Origin: Massilia sp. Bi118
GTDB taxonomy: Bacteria > Pseudomonadota > Gammaproteobacteria > Burkholderiales > Burkholderiaceae_D
Length of the DNA stretch: 64,000 bases
Direction: 5' to 3'
Assembly: GCF_918697865.1 (NCBI RefSeq)
Contig: NZ_CAKKMV010000001.1
Span: forward strand, 62,001-126,000
Shown: piece after piece, positions 57,551-64,000 of the stretch
Layout: each line of letters begins with the position of its first letter
Numbering within the stretch: the stretch's first letter is position 1
Notes under the pieces: model-generated
Databases searched by the model: none
What the model saw: the letters and a program-made list of their open reading frames with translations, nothing else
What the model was told of the DNA's origin: nothing
Program-made: the position numbers and the translations under genes

Positions 57551-57578
57551 TTATCGACTAGTACAGTTGACCTATAAT
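57551..57578 (+). promoter_or_regulatory. Promoter and candidate TetR operator of the thiolase operon
   Basis: TTATCG (57551-57556) and the consensus TATAAT (57573-57578) lie 16 bases apart, facing the thiolase gene. The span between them includes ACTAGTACAGTTGACC and is partly palindromic, so it is a natural site for the divergent TetR repressor. The opposite-facing TATAAT is at 57543-57548. Confidence 0.5.
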
Positions 57579-57625
57579 TGTCCAGACACCGTCGAGTGAC
57601 CTAGAAAAAACCTGAGGAGACAGCG

Positions 57626-58807
57626 ATGAGCCAGAAAGTATTCGTCACAGGCGTGGGCATGATCCCCTTCGCCAAGCCGGGCGCCAGCGCGCCTTACCAC
57701 GAGATGGGCGCGCTGGCCGTGCGCGCCGCGCTGATTGATGCCGGCATCGCCTACGACAGCGTCGAGCAGGCCTATGTCGGCTATGTGTATGGCGATTCGA
57801 CCTGCGGCCAGAAGGCGCTGTACGGCGTCGGCATGACCGGCATCCCCATCGTCAACGTCAACAACAACTGCTCGACCGGTTCGACGGCGCTCTACCTGGC
57901 GCGCCAGGCCGTGCAGAGCGGGGCGGCGGACTGCGTGCTGGTGCTGGGCTTCGAGCAGATGAGTCCCGGCGCCCTGGCCTCGGTCTTCAACGACCGTCCC
58001 GCGCCCTTCGACGATTTCGACGCCGTCACCGACCGCCTGGTCGGCCAGGCCGACATCCCGCTGGCGCTGCGCTACTTCGGCGGCGCCGGTCTGGCCCACA
58101 TGGAAAAGTACGGCACGCCGCTGAACGCCTTCGCCCGCATCCGCGCCAAGGCCAGCCGCCATGCGGTCAACAACCCGCTGGCCCTGTTCCGCAAGGAGGT
58201 GACGGAACAGGACGTGCTGGACGCGCCCGCGATCTGGCCCGGCGTGATGACCCGCCTGATGGCCTGCCCGCCGACCTGCGGCGCCGCCGCCGCGGTGCTG
58301 GTCTCCGAAAGCTTCGCGAAGAAGCACAACCTGCGCGCCGACGTCCACATCGCCGCCCAGGCGATGACCACCGACCGCCCGAGCACCTTCGATGCGGACG
58401 ACATGATGCGCCTGGTCGGCTACGACATGAGCAGGGAAGCGGCAAACAAGGTCTATGCCCAGGCCGGCGTCGGCCCGGAAGACCTCGACGTGGTCGAGCT
58501 GCACGACTGCTTCGCCCACAATGAACTGATCACCTACGAGGCCCTGGGCCTGTGCCCGGAGGGCGGCGCCGACAAGTTCATCAGCGAAGGCGACAACACC
58601 TACGGCGGCCAGGTCGTGACCAACCCGTCCGGCGGCCTGCTGTCGAAGGGCCACCCGCTGGGCGCCACCGGCCTGGCGCAGTGCTTCGAGCTGACCAACC
58701 AGCTGCGCGGCAGCGCCGGCGCACGCCAGGTCGAGGGCGCGCGGGTCGCCCTGCAGCACAACCTGGGCCTGGGCGGCGCCTGCGTCGTCACCATGTACCG
58801 CGCATAA
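57626..58807 (+). CDS. Thiolase family protein (SCP-x type acetyl-CoA acyltransferase)
   Basis: 393 residues. The nucleophile is Cys82 in NNNCSTGSTALYLA. LHDCFAHNELITYEALGL and SGGLLSKGHPLGATGLAQ carry the His residues. GGACVVTMYR holds the C-terminal Cys. This pattern is that of the SCP2/SCP-x thiolases, which cleave branched or sterol-side-chain 3-ketoacyl-CoA. GAGGAGA precedes the ATG. It starts the three-gene acyl-CoA cassette. Confidence 0.92.
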   Translation: MSQKVFVTGVGMIPFAKPGASAPYHEMGALAVRAALIDAGIAYDSVEQAYVGYVYGDSTCGQKALYGVGMTGIPIVNVNNNCSTGSTALYLARQAVQSGAADCVLVLGFEQMSPGALASVFNDRPAPFDDFDAVTDRLVGQADIPLALRYFGGAGLAHMEKYGTPLNAFARIRAKASRHAVNNPLALFRKEVTEQDVLDAPAIWPGVMTRLMACPPTCGAAAAVLVSESFAKKHNLRADVHIAAQAMTTDRPSTFDADDMMRLVGYDMSREAANKVYAQAGVGPEDLDVVELHDCFAHNELITYEALGLCPEGGADKFISEGDNTYGGQVVTNPSGGLLSKGHPLGATGLAQCFELTNQLRGSAGARQVEGARVALQHNLGLGGACVVTMYRA

Positions 58808-58817
58808 GGAGAGAAGC

Positions 58818-59960
58818 ATGGACTACGTCTCTCCCTGGATGGACGCCGAGCTCGAAGGTTTCCGCGACGCCGTGCGCCGCTTCGTCGACCATGAGGTCGT
58901 CCCGCACCAGCAGCGCTGGCGCGAGCAGCAGCACGTCGACCGCGCCGTCTGGAGCAAGGCCGGCGAAATGGGCCTCCTGCTGGCCGACATCCCCGAAGAA
59001 TACGGCGGCTCGGGCGGCAGCTTCGCCCACCAGTGCGTGGTGTTCGAGGAGCTGTGCTACGCCGGCGACACCGCCTTCGGCCTGCACGTGCACGCCATCG
59101 TCGCTCACTACCTGCTGAACCAGGGCACCGAAGAGCAGAAGCGGCGCTACCTGCCGAAGCTGGGCAGCGGCGAGACGATCGCCGCGATCGCCATGTCGGA
59201 ACCGGGCGCCGGCTCCGACCTGAAAGGCATCCGCAGCACGGCCATCCGGAGCGGTGACGGCTACCGCCTGAACGGCTCCAAGACTTTCATTTCGAACGGC
59301 TACATGGCCGACCTGATCCTGGTGGTGGCCAAGACCGATCCGGCGGGCGGTTCGAAAGGCATCTCACTGATGCTGGTCGAGACGCGGGACAATCCAGGAT
59401 TCCGCGTCGGCCGCATCCTGGAAAAGGTCGGGCAGAAGGGCCAGGACACCTGCGAGCTGTTCTTCGACGACGTCCACGTGCCGCTGGCGAACGTGCTGGG
59501 CGGGGAGGAGGGCAGGGGCTTTGCCCAGCTGATGACCGAGCTGCCTTACGAGCGCACCATCGTCGGCGTGTGCGGCGTGGCTTCGATCGAGCGCGCCATC
59601 CGGCTGACCGTCGAGCATACCAAGGAGCGCAAGGCCTTCGGCCAGGCCCTGATCGACATGCAGAACACCCGCTTCGTGCTGGCCGAGGCGAAGACCGAGG
59701 CGTTTGTGGCGCGCGTGTTCGTCGACCGCTGCATCGAGGATTTGATTGCCGGCCGCATGGACACGGTGCAGGCCTCGATGGCCAAGTACTGGATCACCGA
59801 CCTGCAATGCAAGATCGTCGACCAGTGCGTGCAGCTGTTCGGCGGCTACGGCTACATGCTGGAGTACCCGATCGCGCAGATGTATGTCGACGCCCGCGTA
59901 CAGCGCATCTACGGCGGCGCCAACGAGATCATGAAAGAGATCATCGCCCGTTCGTTGTAA
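58818..59960 (+). CDS. Acyl-CoA dehydrogenase
   Basis: 380 residues. [20 protein letters not shown] and [14 protein letters not shown] are the FAD/substrate signatures. The C-terminal [16 protein letters not shown] lacks the Glu of the SCAD/MCAD YEGT motif. A Glu in LPYERTIVG sits where isovaleryl-CoA and long-chain dehydrogenases keep their base, so it probably belongs to that subgroup. It oxidises an acyl-CoA to enoyl-CoA and passes electrons to ETF. It is 10 bases after the thiolase gene. Confidence 0.94.
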   Translation: MDYVSPWMDAELEGFRDAVRRFVDHEVVPHQQRWREQQHVDRAVWSKAGEMGLLLADIPEEYGGSGGSFAHQCVVFEELCYAGDTAFGLHVHAIVAHYLLNQGTEEQKRRYLPKLGSGETIAAIAMSEPGAGSDLKGIRSTAIRSGDGYRLNGSKTFISNGYMADLILVVAKTDPAGGSKGISLMLVETRDNPGFRVGRILEKVGQKGQDTCELFFDDVHVPLANVLGGEEGRGFAQLMTELPYERTIVGVCGVASIERAIRLTVEHTKERKAFGQALIDMQNTRFVLAEAKTEAFVARVFVDRCIEDLIAGRMDTVQASMAKYWITDLQCKIVDQCVQLFGGYGYMLEYPIAQMYVDARVQRIYGGANEIMKEIIARSL

Positions 59961-59973
59961 TCGGAGGAATCGA

Positions 59974-61125
<1,152 letters not shown>

Positions 61126-61144
61126 GCTGGTCTAAGATGGCGCG

Positions 61145-62431
61145 GTGAACCCAGCCATATCCAGGAAACTCGATAAGCAAGCCGAACTGCGCCAGTCGAA
61201 ACGGCTGGCGCTGTCCTTCTTCGCCGGCGCGGCCCTGCTGTTCGTGGTTTCGCTTTTCCTGCCGCCGACCTGGTGGACCGGCCTGCTGAAGGCCTTCGCC
61301 GAGGCTGCGATGGTGGGCGCGCTGGCCGACTGGTTCGCGGTCGCCGCGCTGTTCCGGCGCATCCCGATTCCGGTCGTCTCGCGCCACACCGAGATCATCC
61401 CCGCCAACAAGCACCGCATCGCCGATAACCTGGCCGCCTTCGTGCACGAGAAATTCCTCGACACGGACTCCATCGTGCGCCTGATCCAGCGCCACGACCC
61501 GGCGCAAAAGGTGGCCGGCTGGCTCACGCAGCCCGAGAACACCCGGCAGCTGGGCCGCTACCTGGTCAAGACCGCCGGTTGGGCGCTCGACTTCATCGAA
61601 GACGCCGCCGTGCAGAACTTCGTGCGCCGCGCCGTGCACGGCATGATCCAGGGCATCGACCTGTCCAGGACCGCCGGCACCATCCTGGAAAGCGTGACGC
61701 GCGACGGCCGCCATCAGCAACTGCTCGACGAAGGCATCCATCAGCTGGCGAAGCTGCTGGACAACGAGGAAACCCAGGCCTTCATCGCCCAGGGCATCGT
61801 CGAATGGCTGCGCGAGGAATACGCCTTCATGGAGAAGATGCTGCCCTCGGAGCTCATCGGCCGCAAGGGCGCCGACCTGACCGTCAAGCTGGCCGCCGGC
61901 ATCCTCAAGCGCGTCAGCGAAGACCCGCAACATCCGCTGCGCCAGCGCTTCGACGCTTCTACCTTCGACTTCATCGCGCGCCTGCAGCTTGACCCGGCCT
62001 TTCTGGAAAAGGGCGAGGACATCAAGCGCTACCTGATCGGCGACGCGACCCTGAACGGCTACCTCGGCTCGCTGTGGAACGATTTGAAAGGCTGGATCAA
62101 GGCCGATCTCGACAAGGAGGACTCGACCCTGCGCCGGCGCCTGGAAGCGACAGGCGCCTGGGTCGGGCGCATGCTGGCCGAGGATCCCGCTTTGCGCGCC
62201 TCGCTCAACGAGAACCTGGAACTGGCGGCGCGCGGCGCGGCGCCCGAGTTCGCGGGCTTCCTGACCAGCCACATCGCCGACACCGTCAAGAACTGGGACA
62301 GCCGCGAGATGTCGGAGCAGATCGAACTGAATATCGGCAAAGACCTGCAGTACATCCGGATCAACGGCACCGTGGTTGGCGGCTTGATCGGCGTGGTCTT
62401 GTACTGCCTGTCCACGCTGCCTTTCCTTTAA
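61145..62431 (+). CDS. DUF445 family membrane protein
   Basis: 428 residues. N-terminal helices (about 22-40 and 45-65) include FAEAAMVGALADWFAVAALFR, the DUF445 hallmark, here split at its centre. A long amphipathic helical body follows, and a C-terminal membrane helix (VVGGLIGVVLYCLSTLPF) ends the protein. The function is unknown. The start is GTG at 61145; no ATG is nearby. It is 19 bases after the racemase gene, but a shared role is uncertain. Confidence 0.9.
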   Translation: MNPAISRKLDKQAELRQSKRLALSFFAGAALLFVVSLFLPPTWWTGLLKAFAEAAMVGALADWFAVAALFRRIPIPVVSRHTEIIPANKHRIADNLAAFVHEKFLDTDSIVRLIQRHDPAQKVAGWLTQPENTRQLGRYLVKTAGWALDFIEDAAVQNFVRRAVHGMIQGIDLSRTAGTILESVTRDGRHQQLLDEGIHQLAKLLDNEETQAFIAQGIVEWLREEYAFMEKMLPSELIGRKGADLTVKLAAGILKRVSEDPQHPLRQRFDASTFDFIARLQLDPAFLEKGEDIKRYLIGDATLNGYLGSLWNDLKGWIKADLDKEDSTLRRRLEATGAWVGRMLAEDPALRASLNENLELAARGAAPEFAGFLTSHIADTVKNWDSREMSEQIELNIGKDLQYIRINGTVVGGLIGVVLYCLSTLPFL

Positions 62432-62511
62432 TCGGTATCGTTGTCGCCGCGACCCGTATTCGGCTGGATCAGAGCCTGGGGCGGGTGTAAGATGAGCTAC
62501 AGGAGGATGTC

Positions 62512-62829
62512 ATGACACACGCATCGCATGCCTTGCTGGCCGGGGCGCCCGAAACGGCGCTCATGCCCGGGCGCGACCTGTTCGAGGTCGCCCGCTACCT
62601 GATTCCGATGGAAGCCAGCCTGGTGCAAGGCTGCCTGGTGGCGTCCGGCATCCCGGCGGTGCTGGCCGACGCCCACCTGATGCAGACCGACCTGCTGCTG
62701 GCGCCGGCCCTCGGCGGCGTGCGCATACTGGTGCCCGAAGCGCATCTGGTCCAGGCCCAGGCCGTGCTGGAGGCCTTCCAGCGCGGCGAATTCGCCCTGA
62801 GCGAAGACGCCGACGTCGGCGAGGCCTAA
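62512..62829 (+). CDS. DUF2007-like small protein
   Basis: 105 residues. YLIPMEASLVQGCLVASGIP and GGVRILVPEAHLVQAQAVLE fit the DUF2007 putative signal-transduction fold, a small ferredoxin-like domain. AGGAGG gives a strong ribosome site. It is convergent with the dehydratase gene, with only 4 bases between stops. Confidence 0.8.
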   Translation: MTHASHALLAGAPETALMPGRDLFEVARYLIPMEASLVQGCLVASGIPAVLADAHLMQTDLLLAPALGGVRILVPEAHLVQAQAVLEAFQRGEFALSEDADVGEA

Positions 62830-62833
62830 GGAT

Positions 62834-64000
62834 TCAGCTCGACAGCTTCTGCATCTCGCGATACAGGTCGGCCTTGCCCTCGAAGCCGATGCCCGGCAGG
62901 TCCGGCATCGTCACATAGCCGTTCTCCACCTTCACGCCATCCGGGAAGCCACCGAAAGGCTGGAACAGGTCCGGATAGGACTCGTTGCCGCCCAGGCCCA
63001 GGCCAGCCGCGATGTTCAACGACATCTGGTGGCCGCCATGCGGAATGCAGCGGCTGCGCGACCAGCCGTGCTGGTGCAGCATGTCCAGCGTGCGCAGGTA
63101 CTCGACCAGGCCGTACGACAGCGCGCAGTCGAATTGCAGCCAGTCGCGGTCCGGGCGCATGCCGCCGTAGCGGATCAGGTTGCGCGCATCCTGCATCGAG
63201 AACAGGTTCTCGCCGGTCGCCATCGGCTTGTCGTAGTAATTGCGCAGGGTGGCCTGCAGCTCGAAGTCGAGCGGGTCGCCGGCTTCTTCGTACCAGAACA
63301 GATCGTACTGCGACAGCGCCTTGGCATACCGGATCGCGGTATCGAGATCGAAGCGGCCGTTGGCGTCCACCGCCAGCTTCTGGCCATCCTGCAGCACCGA
63401 CAGGATGGAGTCGATGCGGCGCAGGTCCTCGTCCAGCGAGGCGCCGCCGATCTTCTTCTTGACGACCGTGTAGCCGCGGTCGATGTAGCTGCGCATCTCG
63501 TCCTTCAGCTTTTCATGGTCCTGGCCCGGGTGATAGTAGCCGCCGGCCGCGTACACGAAGACCTTGCGGTCGGCCTTAGCGTTGCCGTAACGGTCGGCCA
63601 GCAGCTGGAACAGCGGCTTGCCCTCGATCTTGGCGACCGCATCCCACACCGCCATGTCGATGGTGCCGATCGCCACCGAGCGCTCGCCGTGGCCGCCCGG
63701 CTTCTCGTTGGTGAACATCGCATCCCAGATGCGGTGTGGATCGAGGTTGTCGCCCTTGTCGTTGACCAGGGTGCTTGGTTCGGCTTCCAGGATGCGCGGG
63801 ATGAAGCGCTCGCGCATCAGCTTGCCCTGGCCGTAGCGGCCATTCGAATTGAAGCCATAGCCGACCACCGGCTTGCCGTCGCGGATCACGTCCGTGATCA
63901 CGGCCACGAGGCTCAGCGTCATCTTGCTGAAGTCGATATAGGCGTTGCGGATGGAAGAGCTGATGGGGAGGGTCTGTTCGCGGATCTCGACGATTCTCAT
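62834..64000 (-). CDS. Probable D(-)-tartrate dehydratase (enolase superfamily)
   Basis: 388 residues, complete, with the ATG at the right edge. The sequence is very close in my recall to Bradyrhizobium TarD, which dehydrates D-tartrate to oxaloacetate. The capping domain has NAYIDFSKMT and YGFNSNGRYGQG. The barrel keeps the KxK pair Lys181/Lys183 in VVKKKIGG, metal ligand Asp212 in VDANGRF, the Glu of WYEEAGDP and His321 in RCIPHGGHQ. Another acid-sugar dehydratase cannot be excluded. Neighbours to the right are out of view. Confidence 0.8.
   Translation of the reverse strand: MRIVEIREQTLPISSSIRNAYIDFSKMTLSLVAVITDVIRDGKPVVGYGFNSNGRYGQGKLMRERFIPRILEAEPSTLVNDKGDNLDPHRIWDAMFTNEKPGGHGERSVAIGTIDMAVWDAVAKIEGKPLFQLLADRYGNAKADRKVFVYAAGGYYHPGQDHEKLKDEMRSYIDRGYTVVKKKIGGASLDEDLRRIDSILSVLQDGQKLAVDANGRFDLDTAIRYAKALSQYDLFWYEEAGDPLDFELQATLRNYYDKPMATGENLFSMQDARNLIRYGGMRPDRDWLQFDCALSYGLVEYLRTLDMLHQHGWSRSRCIPHGGHQMSLNIAAGLGLGGNESYPDLFQPFGGFPDGVKVENGYVTMPDLPGIGFEGKADLYREMQKLSS

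Overview
The window is chromosomal DNA from a high-GC betaproteobacterium, most likely an Oxalobacteraceae member close to Massilia. The evidence is gene order (miaB-phoH-ybeY-corC-lnt-glyQ-glyS-gmhB-plsC; rubredoxin-pilG-pilH-pilI-pilJ-pilL; hemL-thiD), a Burkholderia-type H-NS protein, a PEP-CTERM protein, and dispersed REP-like palindromes. I see no rRNA or tRNA gene, CRISPR array, prophage or intact insertion sequence. Coding density is high; only three gene-free stretches exceed 300 bases: a repeat-built element at about 3.06-3.38 kb and two AT-rich leaders at 46.5-47.1 and 50.5-50.97 kb.

Layout. 0-4.4 kb: tail of an RNB-family ribonuclease, a TonB-like protein, aroE, mtgA, a MITE-like element and corA. 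4.4-9.6 kb: two secreted 171-residue paralogues of unknown function around a small haem-copper-oxidase-like membrane protein, an atypical NRAMP transporter, and the overlapping pair hemL/thiD. 9.6-19.2 kb: rubredoxin and the Pil-Chp chemosensory operon for type IV pili, ending in an 1822-residue PilL/ChpA histidine kinase. 19.2-25.5 kb: photolyase, then yqgE-ruvX-pyrR-pyrB-pyrC'-plsC, with a pyrC' that has lost its metal-binding His pair. 25.5-32.5 kb: ApaH-type hydrolase, a polyprenyl-phosphate sugar-phosphate transferase, H-NS, phosphomannomutase, waaC, waaA and a YcxB-like protein; this is an envelope-polysaccharide stretch.

32.5-46.5 kb: a long minus-strand series (miaB, phoH, ybeY, corC, lnt, glyQ, glyS, gmhB, plsC, YgjP-like protease) interrupted between ybeY and corC by a plus-strand molybdenum hydroxylase pair (iorA/iorB-like), with REP-like hairpin pairs nearby. 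46.5-57 kb: a HTH protein behind a long AT-rich leader, an HDOD protein with a small overlapping partner, GST, a DUF1697 protein, a small PEP-CTERM protein, a divergent membrane FtsH-like AAA protease, a FUSC transporter and a Kef/YbaL-type antiporter. 56.9-64 kb: a TetR regulator divergent from a thiolase / acyl-CoA dehydrogenase / alpha-methylacyl-CoA racemase cassette, a DUF445 membrane protein, a DUF2007 protein and a probable D(-)-tartrate dehydratase at the right edge.

Most of the window is core housekeeping DNA. The best candidates for new biology are the divergent FtsH-like protease beside the PEP-CTERM gene, the paired 171-residue secreted proteins, the non-canonical NRAMP transporter, the iorAB insertion, and several dispersed palindromic repeat families.
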